64,000 nt of DNA from Hydrogenovibrio thermophilus. GTDB taxonomy: Bacteria; Pseudomonadota; Gammaproteobacteria; Thiomicrospirales; Thiomicrospiraceae. Where the stretch lies: NCBI RefSeq assembly GCF_004028275.1, contig NZ_CP035033.1:2352501-2416500 (forward strand), read 5' to 3'. Positions 37,751-47,354 of this stretch are shown one piece after another; position 1 is the stretch's first letter, and every line of letters begins with the position of its first letter. Made by a program: the position numbers and the translations under genes. The notes under the pieces were generated by a model. It searched no databases, had not been told where the DNA came from, and saw only the letters and a list, made by a program, of their open reading frames with translations.

Positions 37751-39451
37751 ATGAATACCGAGATCAAATTTGCCGATCTAGGGCTCTCTGCGCCCATTTT
37801 AAAAACCCTGACCGAAATCGGTTACGAAACACCGTCCCCGATTCAGGCCCAAGCCATTCCGGTTCTGCTGCAAGGCGGCGACATTCTGGGCATGGCCCAA
37901 ACCGGAACCGGTAAAACCGCCGCTTTCGCGTTGCCGATTCTGTCGAATATCGACTTGAAACAAAAGTCACCGCAAGTGCTGGTGCTGGCCCCAACACGTG
38001 AACTCGCCATCCAGGTGGCCGAAGCTTTCCAGACCTTCTCACGCGGCATCAAAGGCCTGCACGTCCTGCCGATTTACGGTGGCTCGGAATACGGCACACA
38101 GATCCGTGCCCTGAAACGCGGCGTACACGTTGTCGTAGGAACGCCGGGCCGTGTCATGGACCACATCAAAAAAGGCACCTTGAAGCTGGATGAATTAAGC
38201 GCTATGGTGTTGGACGAAGCCGACGAAATGCTACGCATGGGCTTTATCGACGACGTCGAATGGATTTTGAAACACACGCCGGATTCGCGTCAAATCGCAC
38301 TGTTTTCCGCCACCATGCCGAAAGAAGTGCATCGCATTGCCAACACTTACTTAAAAGATCCGACCGAAGTCATCATCAAGCAAAAAAGCTCGACGGCGTC
38401 CACCATCGACCAGAAATACTGGCTGGTGAGCGGCCTGCATAAGCTGGATGCCTTAACCCGTATTCTGGAAGCCGAAGAATTCGACGGCATCATTATTTTC
38501 GTGCGCACCAAAACCGCCACAGTCGAGCTGGCTGAAAAATTGGAAGCCCGTGGCTATGCCGCCGCGGCCTTGAACGGCGACATCGCCCAGAACCAACGGG
38601 AACGCATTGTCGACCAATTGAAATCCGGCAAGCTGGATATCCTGATTGCCACCGACGTCGTGGCGCGTGGTTTGGACGTCGAGCGTATCAGCCACGTCAT
38701 CAACTACGACATTCCTTACGACAACGAATCCTACGTGCACCGTATCGGCCGTACCGGTCGTGCCGGTCGTAGCGGCACCGCCATTTTGTTTGTGGCCCCG
38801 CGTGAACGTCGTCTGTTGCGTTCCATCGAAGCATCCACCAAAAAGAAAATCCCGCAAATGGAATTGCCGACCGCGCAGGAAATCAACGACTCCCGCATCG
38901 TCCGTTTCAAAGACAAAATCGTCGACGCGGCTCAGTCCAACGATTTGGATTTCTATCAGAAAATGGTGGAAAGCATCGAAAGCGAACAGAACATTCCGGC
39001 CATCGAGATTGCGGCAGGCCTGGCGAAATTGTTGCAAGGCGACGTACCTTTCTTCCTGGACGAAAAACCGATTAAGAAAGCCGAGTTTTCCGACCGTGGC
39101 GGCGATCGCAATCGTCGCGAAAAAAGTGACCGCTCTCCACGTGGACGCCGCCAGACGCCACCAAACGAAGGCATGGAACGTTTCCGCATTGAAGTGGGTC
39201 GACAACACGGCGTCAAACCGGGCAATATCATCGGCTGTATCGCCAATGAAGCCGGTTTGGACGGTGAATTCATCCAAAAACTGAACATCGAAGATGATTA
39301 CAGCTTGGTGGACTTGCCATCGCAGATGCCAAAAGATATTTTCAACGAATTGAAAAAGGCTTGGGTGTGCGGGCAACAATTAAAAATTGCACGCATCAAA
39401 GACGTTGCCCACAGCGCCAAACGTCGTCTTAAACCCCGCAAAAAACACTAA
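37751..39451 (+). CDS. deaD: DEAD-box ATP-dependent RNA helicase DeaD/CsdA
   Basis: 566 residues. Q motif (FADLGLSAPILKTL..TPSPIQ), Walker A AQTGTGKTAAF, VLDEADEMLRMGF, SATMPKE, and HRIGRTGRAGRSG. After the helicase core come a linker region and an Arg-rich stretch (GGDRNRREKSDRSPRGRR), then a DbpA-type RNA-binding domain (MERFRIEVGRQHGVKPGNIIG) and a basic tail. This layout is that of DeaD/CsdA, which unwinds structured RNA in ribosome assembly and cold adaptation. A 9-base repeat relative at 39015-39023 encodes AGLA. Confidence 0.95.
   Translation: MNTEIKFADLGLSAPILKTLTEIGYETPSPIQAQAIPVLLQGGDILGMAQTGTGKTAAFALPILSNIDLKQKSPQVLVLAPTRELAIQVAEAFQTFSRGIKGLHVLPIYGGSEYGTQIRALKRGVHVVVGTPGRVMDHIKKGTLKLDELSAMVLDEADEMLRMGFIDDVEWILKHTPDSRQIALFSATMPKEVHRIANTYLKDPTEVIIKQKSSTASTIDQKYWLVSGLHKLDALTRILEAEEFDGIIIFVRTKTATVELAEKLEARGYAAAALNGDIAQNQRERIVDQLKSGKLDILIATDVVARGLDVERISHVINYDIPYDNESYVHRIGRTGRAGRSGTAILFVAPRERRLLRSIEASTKKKIPQMELPTAQEINDSRIVRFKDKIVDAAQSNDLDFYQKMVESIESEQNIPAIEIAAGLAKLLQGDVPFFLDEKPIKKAEFSDRGGDRNRREKSDRSPRGRRQTPPNEGMERFRIEVGRQHGVKPGNIIGCIANEAGLDGEFIQKLNIEDDYSLVDLPSQMPKDIFNELKKAWVCGQQLKIARIKDVAHSAKRRLKPRKKH
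39015..39023. repeat. Nine-base copy (CAGGCCTGG) of the repeat, inside deaD
   Basis: GCAGGCCTGG, one mismatch to the core, followed by cgaaattg; the T-tract is missing, so this may be chance codon use. Confidence 0.45.
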
Positions 39452-39474
39452 CCCTTTATTTTAAAAGGGTTTTT
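39450..39474 (+). terminator. Intrinsic terminator after deaD
   Basis: AACCCTTT pairs with AAAGGGTT across a short A/T loop and ends in five Ts, directly at the deaD stop. Confidence 0.8.
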
Positions 39475-39608
39475 CAAGTCTTTATTTCCAAACAACGGGC
39501 ACCAATCTCTCAGGTGCCCGCTTCCCTCTTATACGCATATTAACTAAATTGTTGATTTTGAATTATTTTCATTAATATTAATCATAAGTATTTGTCTATG
39601 CAGATTCA

Positions 39609-39635
39609 TAAAAGATTCTTTGTTGTTGCCCTGAA
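39609..39635 (+). promoter_or_regulatory. Possible sigma28 (FliA) promoter of the poly-HAMP chemoreceptor
   Basis: TAAAAGAT, 11 bases, then GCCCTGAA: the spacing and about 10 of 16 positions agree with TAAAGTTT-N11-GCCGATAA. Placement 50 bases before the chemoreceptor gene makes it credible, but the match is partial. Confidence 0.35.
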
Positions 39636-39684
39636 ACCATAGTAAACTTAAGGAGAAATGTGAAAAAAAAGAGGAACAACGGCC

Positions 39685-42258
39685 ATGTTCAAAACCATCC
39701 GCGCCAAACTGCTTGGCAGCTTCATTCTACTGACCGTTCTGGTCATCGGGATGTCGATTTTCAGTATCGTCCAAATCAATAAATCCGCCGACGGCTTCAA
39801 GGACTACCGCGAAATGGCGATTGACGGCACCGTTGCCAGCGAAGTTCAATCCAATATGTTGATGGTACGCTTGAACGTACTGGATTACATGGCGCGCCCG
39901 GCCGATGATAAGGTCAAAAATTTCCAAAAATATTACGACCAGACCGAACAAATCATTCAACAAGCACAAGCGCAAATTCAAAACCCGACCCGGGCCAAGC
40001 TGGTTGATCAAGTCGAAGAAGGTTTGGGCCAATATTACAAAGGTTTTTCGGAAATCCAGGCATTGGTCGCCCAGCGCAATGAAATTGTTTTCAACACCCT
40101 CAATGCCAACGGCCCGAAAATGGAGCAGCTTCTGACCAGCGTGCAACGCAGTGCACGGGAAGACGGGGATTCGGAAGCCGCGTTTGCCGCCGCGGAAGGT
40201 TTGAGAACCTTGCTTCTGGCACGCATCTACACCGTGAAATTCATTGAAGCCAACCTCAAAGAAGACATGGACCGCGTTCTATCGGAATTCGCCACATTGG
40301 AAGACAACATACATGCGTTGCAGCAAAGCATTCAAAACCCGGTGCGAGTCGATCAATTGAACCAGTTATTCGCCTTGACCGAAGCCTATACCAATGGCGT
40401 CAAAGCACTGAACCAAACCATCACCTCGCGCAATGAAATCTACGATACCCAGTTGGCGGTCATCGGGCCGCAAATCGCTAGCTGGTCGGAAGACATCAAG
40501 TCCTCTATCCGAGCGGAGCAGGATCGCATCGGACCGATGGTACAAGCCTTGAACGAAAACATCATCAGCACCTTGATTGTGATTTCCATTATCATCGCCG
40601 TGTTGTCGACACTGGTCGCGATTTTCATTCCGCGCACCATTGCCAACGGCTTGAGCAGCATTCAACAAAACCTGGCCAAAGTCAGCGACACCGGTGACTT
40701 CTCGATTCGTGCCAATGAAAGCCGCCAGGATGAAATCGGTGCCATGGGGCACTCGGTCAACCAATTGCTGGCCAATATGCAAGGCGCCATCAACGAAGCC
40801 AATAAAGTGGTCACCGCCATCGCGAAAGGCCAGTTCAATCAACGTGTGGAAATGGACTTGAACGGTGACCTGAACACCTTGAAAGAAGGCATCAACAATT
40901 CCGCCGATTCGGTCGATGAAACCATGCGTGAACTGGGTCAAGTGATGCAGTCCATGAACGACGGTAACTTCGACGTCTCCATGAACGTCCAAGTCGAAGG
41001 CGATTTCCTGAGAATGGTCAATAATGTCAGCGCGACCATGGAGGCTTTGAACCAAACCATCAGCGGCATCATCTCGGTGATGGACGCCATGCAGCAAGGC
41101 CAGTTCGAACACCGAGTCAATGTCGAAGCCAAAGGGGATTTGTTGCGCCTGAAAAACGGCATCAACGTCTCGATGGAAGCCTTGGAAAACGCTATTCAAG
41201 ACGTGACCCGAGTGGTGGTCTCCCAGTCCGAGGGCGACCTGACCCACAACATCACCGCCGATTACCACGGTGAGCTGAAAACCCTGAAAGACGCGGTCAA
41301 CACCTCCGCGGCTAAACTGACCGAGGTGGTCTCGCAAGCGGTCAACGCCACCAACGTGGTCAGCACGGCGTCTTCGGAAGTCTCGCAAGGCTCGATGGAT
41401 TTGAGTCAGCGCGTACAGGAACAGGCGGCCGCGCTGGAAGAAACGTCTTCCACCATGGAAGAAATGAACTCGGCCGTTCAGAACAATACCGAACACGCCA
41501 AGCAAGCAACGGACGTCGCGCATCAAGTGCAACAGAAATCGACCGAAGGCTCGCAGGTCATGCAGGAAACCATTCAGGCCATGAACGCCATTCAGGAATC
41601 CAGCCACAAGATTTCGGAAATCGTGACCTTGATTGACGGCATTGCCTTCCAAACCAACCTGTTGGCCTTGAACGCCGCAGTTGAAGCCGCACGTGCCGGT
41701 GAACACGGCCGCGGGTTCGCGGTGGTAGCCGGTGAAGTCCGTGCCTTGGCGCAAAAATCCGCCGACGCCGCCAAAGACATCACCAACCTCATCAACGAAA
41801 GCGTCACCCGGATCGACCAAGGCACCAAACTGGCGTCCGAATCCGGTGAAATGCTGACCACCATCAACCAGTCGGTGGATGAAGTGGCGAAAATGATTGA
41901 GCAGATTGCGCAAGCATCGGTTCAACAGATGGAAGGCATCGAGCAAGTGCACCGTGCCATCAGCCAGATTGACGAAGTCACCCAGCAAAATGCCGCTCTG
42001 GTGGAAGAAACCTCCGCCGCCGCGGAAAGCATGAGTGAACAATCGGATATCCTGGCCCGAGACATGTCGTTCTTCAAAACCGGCAAAGCGGCTCAAATTG
42101 CCGCGCCGAAAGCGTCCGGTTCAAAGGCGGCCTTACCTGCCCCGAAAAAAGCCGACGCCAAACCGGCTGACAAGCCGAAAGCGGCTCAGCCGGAACCGAT
42201 TCGCAGTCCGAATAAACCGGCGGCACCATCACAAGACGACGAATGGGGTGAGTTCTAA
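39685..42258 (+). CDS. Methyl-accepting chemotaxis protein with poly-HAMP array and CheR-tether tail
   Basis: 857 residues with a GAGGAAC ribosome site. Membrane helix about 10-30, an all-helical periplasmic domain of about 260 residues (HBM-like), second membrane helix about 292-313, then about 250 residues that look like repeated HAMP units (repeated patterns such as [75 protein letters not shown]). The signalling tip is [19 protein letters not shown] near 655. A 45-residue Ala/Pro/Lys linker ends in DEWGEF, fitting the xWxxF pentapeptide that recruits CheR/CheB. Monocistronic. Confidence 0.94.
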   Translation: MFKTIRAKLLGSFILLTVLVIGMSIFSIVQINKSADGFKDYREMAIDGTVASEVQSNMLMVRLNVLDYMARPADDKVKNFQKYYDQTEQIIQQAQAQIQNPTRAKLVDQVEEGLGQYYKGFSEIQALVAQRNEIVFNTLNANGPKMEQLLTSVQRSAREDGDSEAAFAAAEGLRTLLLARIYTVKFIEANLKEDMDRVLSEFATLEDNIHALQQSIQNPVRVDQLNQLFALTEAYTNGVKALNQTITSRNEIYDTQLAVIGPQIASWSEDIKSSIRAEQDRIGPMVQALNENIISTLIVISIIIAVLSTLVAIFIPRTIANGLSSIQQNLAKVSDTGDFSIRANESRQDEIGAMGHSVNQLLANMQGAINEANKVVTAIAKGQFNQRVEMDLNGDLNTLKEGINNSADSVDETMRELGQVMQSMNDGNFDVSMNVQVEGDFLRMVNNVSATMEALNQTISGIISVMDAMQQGQFEHRVNVEAKGDLLRLKNGINVSMEALENAIQDVTRVVVSQSEGDLTHNITADYHGELKTLKDAVNTSAAKLTEVVSQAVNATNVVSTASSEVSQGSMDLSQRVQEQAAALEETSSTMEEMNSAVQNNTEHAKQATDVAHQVQQKSTEGSQVMQETIQAMNAIQESSHKISEIVTLIDGIAFQTNLLALNAAVEAARAGEHGRGFAVVAGEVRALAQKSADAAKDITNLINESVTRIDQGTKLASESGEMLTTINQSVDEVAKMIEQIAQASVQQMEGIEQVHRAISQIDEVTQQNAALVEETSAAAESMSEQSDILARDMSFFKTGKAAQIAAPKASGSKAALPAPKKADAKPADKPKAAQPEPIRSPNKPAAPSQDDEWGEF

Positions 42259-42283
42259 AACCCTCCTCTTTCCTTCGTTCCAT

Positions 42284-42313
42284 AAAAAAGGCCGACAAAT
42301 GTCGGCCTTTTTT
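42284..42313. terminator. Intrinsic terminator after the chemoreceptor, bidirectional
   Basis: AAAAAAGGCCGAC pairs with GTCGGCCTTTTTT around AAAT. Serves the chemoreceptor and, on the other strand, the S49 peptidase gene. Confidence 0.9.
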
Positions 42314-42340
42314 ATGTCTGACTTTATCCTTTCGGAATCA

Positions 42341-43309
42341 TCATTCCAGGTACAAGTAATAAGACCCGGGACGCAGTTCCGTCAACGGACTTAGCAAATT
42401 GGTTCGAATCAAATTCATTTCCGGTGCCACGCGTCCATTCGCCATATTCGGTGAATAGGCATTGGCGTTGACATTCGCATCAAAACGATACGTCACCAAA
42501 TCGCAGCGCTTGGCACCCGCCATTTGACAGGCTTGCTTCGAAGCAGCCGACAGATAGCCGACCGAATCCACCAAACCGGCTTGCACCGCATCTTTGCCCA
42601 AATAGACTTTGGCGGTTTTGATGCTTGCCATTTGCTGGTCGGTCAAGCCGCGTTCCGCTTTCACCAAACCGTAAAAGCGATTCGCCATTTCATCAATCAA
42701 ACCTTGCAGATAGGTATCTTCTTCCGGCGTCATACGGCGAAACGGTGACCCCGTGTCTTTATTCGGCCCGGTTTTATAGGTTTTCACTTCCACCCCGATT
42801 TTATCGGACAACCCGACCACATTCGGCAAAATGGTGATGACCCCGACCGAGCCGGTCAAAGTGGTGGGATGCACTTGAATATGGTCCGCCGCCAACGACA
42901 GGTAATAGGCCCCGGAAGCGCCCACGTCCATCATTTGCACATACAGCGCCTTGCCGGTACGTTTTTTGAAGGACTTCAATTCGTGATAGAAAATATCGCT
43001 GGTCGTCACGCCACCGCCCGGCGAGTTGACCTTCAGCAACACCGCTTTGATGTCGTCGTCTTTTTCGGCACGACGCAACTGCATCATCACCTTATCGAGC
43101 AGCCCCGGCGAGCTGTCCAAAAAACCTTTGGAGGGCTCATTGGAAATGGCGCCTTCCACCGGAATCATCAACACCTTGCCATCCGACCCATCGACTTTTG
43201 CCACAACTTGTTCTTTCAGCGGCTCGTCGTAACTCGGGCCCAACTTGATCGTGGCGCAACCTGACAACAGACTCGCCCCCAACAATACCATTACACTTTT
43301 CTTGAACAT
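42341..43309 (-). CDS. S49 (SppA-type) peptidase lipoprotein
   Basis: 322 residues. The signal peptide ends in a lipobox LLSGCA, so the protein should be lipid-anchored. The S49 core shows VNSPGGGVTTSDIFYHEL, the nucleophile serine in GASGAYYLSLAAD, and the lysine region VKTYKTGPNKDTGSPF, as in signal-peptide peptidase. Family members degrade leftover signal peptides or other membrane peptides. Lipoprotein anchoring differs from the transmembrane anchor of E. coli SppA. It stands alone. Confidence 0.9.
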   Translation of the reverse strand: MFKKSVMVLLGASLLSGCATIKLGPSYDEPLKEQVVAKVDGSDGKVLMIPVEGAISNEPSKGFLDSSPGLLDKVMMQLRRAEKDDDIKAVLLKVNSPGGGVTTSDIFYHELKSFKKRTGKALYVQMMDVGASGAYYLSLAADHIQVHPTTLTGSVGVITILPNVVGLSDKIGVEVKTYKTGPNKDTGSPFRRMTPEEDTYLQGLIDEMANRFYGLVKAERGLTDQQMASIKTAKVYLGKDAVQAGLVDSVGYLSAASKQACQMAGAKRCDLVTYRFDANVNANAYSPNMANGRVAPEMNLIRTNLLSPLTELRPGSYYLYLE

Positions 43310-43463
43310 GGGTTTTTCTCCTGTATAACGTTTCTCAGTGTACCGTTTTTCCGACCGCTGTAAAACGATATAAAAAAGCCCGACTCTGAATCAGGGCCGG
43401 GCAGGTGCTTGGAGAGCTTTTCTGAGGAAATCGTTATTGTTTTAAATCGGCGACATGATCACC

Positions 43464-43721
43464 TTATTGAAAACTGTACGTATCGTAAGCACGGCCATAA
43501 ACGCGTCGTTTATCGGCACAGGCATCCCACGACCAACACAGCATTTTGTTGTCATACACTTCTTGATACAGCACTTTAGACGCGGCTTCGGTCCGTTTTT
43601 CTTTCACCAGCTTGGTCACGGCCTTTTCACTGCCGTCGAACGACCAAGTGTCTTCCGCTTTCGCATTGTGCATACCCAAAACAAACAAGGAAACCAGCAT
43701 CACTTTGAACAAGTGTTTCAT
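43464..43721 (-). CDS. Small secreted protein of unknown function
   Basis: 85 residues with a near-perfect ribosome site (AGGAGGTG) seven bases before the ATG, which argues it is real. Signal peptide about 1-22 (ends HNAKA). The mature part of about 63 residues holds two cysteines (MLCWSWDACADKRRV) that could form a disulfide, and ends in an aromatic stretch YGRAYDTYSFQ. I recognise no family. Downstream lies the S49 lipoprotein gene, 154 bases away on the same strand. Confidence 0.7.
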   Translation of the reverse strand: MKHLFKVMLVSLFVLGMHNAKAEDTWSFDGSEKAVTKLVKEKRTEAASKVLYQEVYDNKMLCWSWDACADKRRVYGRAYDTYSFQ

Positions 43722-43904
43722 CTTTCACCTCCTGTCTTGATTCAATAAGAATATTTAATAGCAACATTATTGTTACTAATAACTAAGTTTACGGATAATG
43801 CTTTCCGATGCCAACCGAAAATAATGAAAATAACGTAAGATTCAGGGTTTCTTAAAGATTGGTCGAACGGCAAAAGATGACGTGAGCGCGCCGAAAGCAA
43901 TTGT

Positions 43905-43930
43905 GAAAACGGCCAGGCCTGGCCGTTTTC
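43905..43930. terminator. 26-bp perfect palindrome with repeat core, after the TRAP binding-protein gene
   Basis: Thirteen base pairs centred on the CCAGGCCTGG at 43913-43922, 15 bases beyond the stop of the minus-strand gene, with TTTT in the arm on that strand. Confidence 0.7.
43913..43922. repeat. CCAGGCCTGG repeat copy, intergenic palindrome
   Basis: Perfect core with ccgTTTTc on both sides. Confidence 0.93.
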
Positions 43931-43944
43931 TACACAAAAAAGAA

Positions 43945-45045
43945 TTACAGGTTACGCGCGTTCAGGAACGCCAATTCCGAGACATTGGTCCACTTGGACA
44001 CTTGCTCTTTAAAGGCTTTTTGCGACGCCCAAACTTTGGTGGACAGCGCATCTTCCGCGGCGGCTTCTTCAATGACTTCGGCCGAGAGTTTTTTCAATTC
44101 CTTCAAGACCGAATCCGGGAAGTAACGCAGTTCCACATTGTGCTTCTCAACCAATGTCTGCAACGCCTGCTGGTTACGAGCCATGTATTCCGACAACATT
44201 TCCAGATTCGCCACCTTCATCGCATTACGCACAATGCTCTGCAAATCCGCCGGCAGTGCATTGAAGGCTTCTTCGTTGATCATACATTCCATGGTGGTGC
44301 CCGGCTCGTGCCAGCCCGGTGTGTAATAGTATTTCGCCGCACGGTAAATGCCGAACGCCAAATCGTTATAAGGCCCGACCCATTCGGTGGCATCCAAGGC
44401 ACCGGATTCCATCGATGGGAAAATATCCCCGCCCGGCAAGGACACCGGCACACCACCGGCTTTTTTCAGCACTTCGCCACCCAAGCCCGGCATACGCATT
44501 TTCAGGCCTTTCAAATCGGCCACGGAATTGATTTCCTTATTGAACCAACCGCCCATCTGGGTGCCGGAGTTCCCCGCCGGGTTGGGAATCAAACCAAACG
44601 GTTTGTAAGCTTCTTCCCACAGTTTCAAACCGTCGCCGTAATACAGCCAGGCGTTCATTTCATCCGGCGTCAAACCGAACGGCACCGACGAGAAAAACAC
44701 CGAGGCCGGAACCTTGCCCTTCCAGTAATAGGCACCGGCGTGCCCTAGCTGCGCATTACCGCGTGACACCGCATCAAACACCTCAAAAGCGCCAACCATT
44801 TCACCGGCCCCATAGACCTTAACGTGAAGGCGACCGCCGGACATCTCATTAATCAGCTCCGCCACTCGGTTGGCGCCGGTGCCCAGGCCTGGGAAGTTTT
44901 TCGGCCAGGTGGTGACCATTTTCCATTCCACGGTTTCCATCGGTTGCATCGCCGCCGTTTTCGGTTCGTCTTTCTGTCCACAAGCGGTCATCGCCGTGGT
45001 GGCTGTCGCACCGGCAATCGCGCCGATAAAATCACGTCTTTTCAT
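43945..45045 (-). CDS. dctP: TRAP transporter solute-binding protein (DctP), Tat-exported lipoprotein
   Basis: 366 residues. The N-terminus MKRRDFIGAIAGATATTAMTACG carries both a twin-arginine motif (RRDFIG) and a lipobox-like TACG, so a Tat-exported, lipid-anchored protein is likely. The DctP fold follows: VTTWPKNFPGLGTGANRVAE, AGAYYWKGKVPASVFF, LKGLKMRMPGLGGEVL with the conserved carboxylate-binding Arg, and GALDATEWVGPYND. The last matches the alpha-keto-acid binding group (TakP-like). Permeases at 33242-35211 are the closest partners, 9 kb away. A repeat copy at 44883-44892 encodes FPGLG. Confidence 0.9.
   Translation of the reverse strand: MKRRDFIGAIAGATATTAMTACGQKDEPKTAAMQPMETVEWKMVTTWPKNFPGLGTGANRVAELINEMSGGRLHVKVYGAGEMVGAFEVFDAVSRGNAQLGHAGAYYWKGKVPASVFFSSVPFGLTPDEMNAWLYYGDGLKLWEEAYKPFGLIPNPAGNSGTQMGGWFNKEINSVADLKGLKMRMPGLGGEVLKKAGGVPVSLPGGDIFPSMESGALDATEWVGPYNDLAFGIYRAAKYYYTPGWHEPGTTMECMINEEAFNALPADLQSIVRNAMKVANLEMLSEYMARNQQALQTLVEKHNVELRYFPDSVLKELKKLSAEVIEEAAAEDALSTKVWASQKAFKEQVSKWTNVSELAFLNARNL
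44883..44892. repeat. CCAGGCCTGG repeat copy, inside dctP
   Basis: Perfect core followed by gaagTTTTTcgg. Confidence 0.9.
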
Positions 45046-45271
45046 TGAATCTGTGCTTCCTTGTTAATGCTTTGACAATCAATTTAATGCCCCATATTTT
45101 GCCATTTTTTCAAGACGTTATCTTGCCTAATTTTAAATTCACCACCGGAAAATCCTTTCAAAAAAGTGGCCGGAACGCGGCTTGATGGAAAAACCACAGT
45201 CAAGAAGCATGCCTTTGATAAAATACTCCGCCAACGAAACCACCTGATTTCCAAACATCAAAGGAGCGACC

Positions 45272-45610
45272 ATGACACTGGATGCCTTAACCGCCGAACT
45301 GAATCAACAACCCGTCGATTTCAACACGGTAATGCAAACCATCGATAGCCATTACGATTTCACCCCGACCCGCTTTCAAAACGGCGAACAAGTCAACGAG
45401 GCCGACACCAACAACGGCTCCTGCAAAATTTTCGCTTTCGCCAAATTAAACGGTCTGAGCGAACAAGCCACTCTCAATGCTTTCGGTGATTTTTATACAC
45501 AGGATGTCCTGCAAAACCCGGACGGGCAAGACCATGGTAATATCCGCAATTTTATGAAAACCGGCTGGAGCGGCGTGCAATTCGATGCCATGCCACTCGC
45601 AGTGAAATAA
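45272..45610 (+). CDS. HopJ family protein
   Basis: 112 residues. The sequence shows TLDALTAELNQQPVDF, FTPTRFQNGEQVNEADTN and the compact FGDFYTQDVLQNPDGQDHGNIRNFMKTGW, which are characteristic of the HopJ family. The family name comes from a Pseudomonas type III effector, but most members are small conserved proteins in harmless marine bacteria, and no secretion system is visible here. Function unknown. A GCCCGATCGGGC palindrome lies at 45632-45643 just downstream, without a T-run. Confidence 0.82.
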   Translation: MTLDALTAELNQQPVDFNTVMQTIDSHYDFTPTRFQNGEQVNEADTNNGSCKIFAFAKLNGLSEQATLNAFGDFYTQDVLQNPDGQDHGNIRNFMKTGWSGVQFDAMPLAVK

Positions 45611-45680
45611 AATGTTCGTTTTAGAAACGTCGCCCGATCGGGCGGCTTGAAAAGAAGTGTGAAAACCGTTTAAGCCTGCC

Positions 45681-46073
45681 TCAGGAAGAAGAAATGGCGG
45701 TCCACTTGTTGCAGTCGTCGTCCAACTCGCACAGTTTACTCTCGTAAACGGTATCCAGTTTTTCCTGCTCTTGCGGCAAAATACTGAGAATCCGCAAGCC
45801 ATAAATGTACTCGCCGTTGAGTTCTTTCAACTCCACAACCTGCAATTGACAGAAATAAATGGTCAACCCGTCGATTTGAATATGGCAATCTTTCAGTTTT
45901 TGCCGACGATTGAAATGAAAGGCTTTCGCGCCCTGATTCGGGCAATGCACCCCTAAGCCTTCGCGACTGAGGCTACGCCCTTTCAACACTTCCTCCCCAT
46001 TATGGAAACTAAAAGGGGTCGAAATGGCCGTCGAAATAATTTCGTCTTCTTGTGCTGTGACACCGTAAAACAT
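45681..46073 (-). CDS. Uncharacterised protein, possibly PilZ-like
   Basis: 130 residues, no signal or membrane segment. The stretch LKGRSLSREGLGVHCPNQG and later IYGLRILSILPQEQEKL recall the beta-barrel of PilZ domains (which bind c-di-GMP), but the RxxxR arm is not clear, so that assignment is tentative. In a window rich in c-di-GMP enzymes a receptor would make sense. The next gene upstream is divergent; convergent with HopJ. Confidence 0.5.
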   Translation of the reverse strand: MFYGVTAQEDEIISTAISTPFSFHNGEEVLKGRSLSREGLGVHCPNQGAKAFHFNRRQKLKDCHIQIDGLTIYFCQLQVVELKELNGEYIYGLRILSILPQEQEKLDTVYESKLCELDDDCNKWTAISSS

Positions 46074-46254
46074 GCGGGAACCTTGATAAATACTTTGATT
46101 GCGTGGAATTTCAAACTCAAAGGCAAACTTTAATAATAGTCAATTTCACTTAGTGTTCAAGCCCCAAAGGCATAATTTCCGTTAAAATTTAAATATCTCA
46201 ATCCTTCCAGTGAATACCCTAAAAGACTAAATGAATACGAAATCGATGACAGCC

Positions 46255-46283
46255 CTTGAAAACCCTTGGCATCATCCCCATAA
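46255..46283 (+). promoter_or_regulatory. Sigma32 heat-shock promoter of the CbpA-type gene
   Basis: CTTGAAA, 14-base spacer, CCCCATAA: essentially the full heat-shock consensus, ending about 30 bases before the gene start. Confidence 0.85.
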
Positions 46284-46313
46284 GCTAGTTAGCTTAAATT
46301 TTCAGGAAAAACA

Positions 46314-47255
46314 ATGGAATATAAAGATTACTACGAAATCTTAGGTGTGGAACGCAGTGCCTCGGAAGCGGAGATTAAAAAAGCCTACCGCAAACTGGCC
46401 GCCAAGCATCACCCCGACAAACCGAGCGGGGACGAAACCAAATTCAAGGAAATCAATGAAGCCTACGAAGTATTGGGCGACACCGAAAAACGTCAAATGT
46501 ACGACCAACTCGGCCCCAACTACCATAATGGCCAGAACTTCCAACCCCCACCGGACTTTGAAAGCATGTTCGGCGGCGGGTTTGGCGGTGCCGGTGGTCA
46601 GGCCGGAGGCTTCAGCGACTTTTTCGAATCCATGTTCGGCGGCGGGTTCGGCGGGCAAGGCGGTTTCGGACATCAGGGCCAAGGCTTCCAACAAAAAGGC
46701 GACGACCAAATCGTCAAGGTTTTGGTGACGCTGGAAGAAGCCGTCAATGGTGCGGCGAAATCCCTGAACCTGCAGATGCCGAACCCCAACCAGTTCGGCC
46801 AGGTCTCGCACCAACCGAAGCAATTGAAAGTGAAGATTCCGGCCGGCGTCAAACAAGGCTCGCGCATTCGTTTGAGCGGCCAAGGATCGCCCGGTTTCGG
46901 TGGCGGCCCGAACGGCGACCTATATTTGGAAGTGGACCTGCAAAACCACCCGCTTTATAAAGTGGAGGGCGACGACATTATCCTCAACCTGCCGCTGACG
47001 CCGTGGGAAGCCGCTTTAGGCACCAAGGTCGAAATCCCGACATTGAAAGGCAAGGTCAATATGAACATTCCGGCCGGCACTCAGTCCGGTTCGAAACTGC
47101 GCATCAAAGGCCGCGGTCTAGGCAAAGGCGACAAAGCCGGCAACCAATATATCTTGGTGCAAATCCACACACCACCGGCCGACAGCGACGAGGCCAAAGC
47201 CTTTTACGAGGAGATGGCGACCAAGATGCCATTCAACCCACGCGAACACTTCTAA
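46314..47255 (+). CDS. cbpA: J-domain co-chaperone, CbpA type
   Basis: 313 residues. J domain at 1-70 with HPDK, then a Gly/Phe region with repeated FGGGFGG (about 80-125), and two C-terminal substrate-binding domains ([52 protein letters not shown]). No zinc-finger CxxCxGxG repeats, so it is CbpA-like rather than true DnaJ. It works with DnaK in protein folding and may bind curved DNA. A near-consensus sigma32 promoter stands upstream and a terminator with the window repeat downstream; no cbpM-like modulator gene follows. Confidence 0.93.
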   Translation: MEYKDYYEILGVERSASEAEIKKAYRKLAAKHHPDKPSGDETKFKEINEAYEVLGDTEKRQMYDQLGPNYHNGQNFQPPPDFESMFGGGFGGAGGQAGGFSDFFESMFGGGFGGQGGFGHQGQGFQQKGDDQIVKVLVTLEEAVNGAAKSLNLQMPNPNQFGQVSHQPKQLKVKIPAGVKQGSRIRLSGQGSPGFGGGPNGDLYLEVDLQNHPLYKVEGDDIILNLPLTPWEAALGTKVEIPTLKGKVNMNIPAGTQSGSKLRIKGRGLGKGDKAGNQYILVQIHTPPADSDEAKAFYEEMATKMPFNPREHF

Positions 47256-47276
47256 AGCGTTCTCGCTCCTGAAATG

Positions 47277-47304
47277 AAAAAACCGCCAGGCCTGGCGGTT
47301 TTTT
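47277..47304. terminator. 28-bp terminator palindrome with repeat core
   Basis: Perfect 14-bp stem centred on CCAGGCCTGG (47286-47295), with A6 and T7 runs on either side: a textbook bidirectional terminator between the cbpA-type gene and the convergent zinc receptor gene. Confidence 0.9.
47286..47295. repeat. CCAGGCCTGG repeat copy, in terminator
   Basis: Perfect core, cggTTTTTT on both strands. Confidence 0.95.
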
Positions 47305-47354
47305 TATATTGATTTGATACCCATCGCCGACTGGAGTCGACGACGGTTCAAACA

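Noticed and set aside
40366-42096. A 576-residue frame antisense to the poly-HAMP chemoreceptor
   Set aside because: His/Gly/Phe-rich composition is what results from reading a GC3-rich gene backwards; the sense gene is unambiguous.
45272-45610. HopJ family protein as evidence of a type III secretion effector
   Set aside because: The family is widespread in non-pathogens and no secretion genes are visible.
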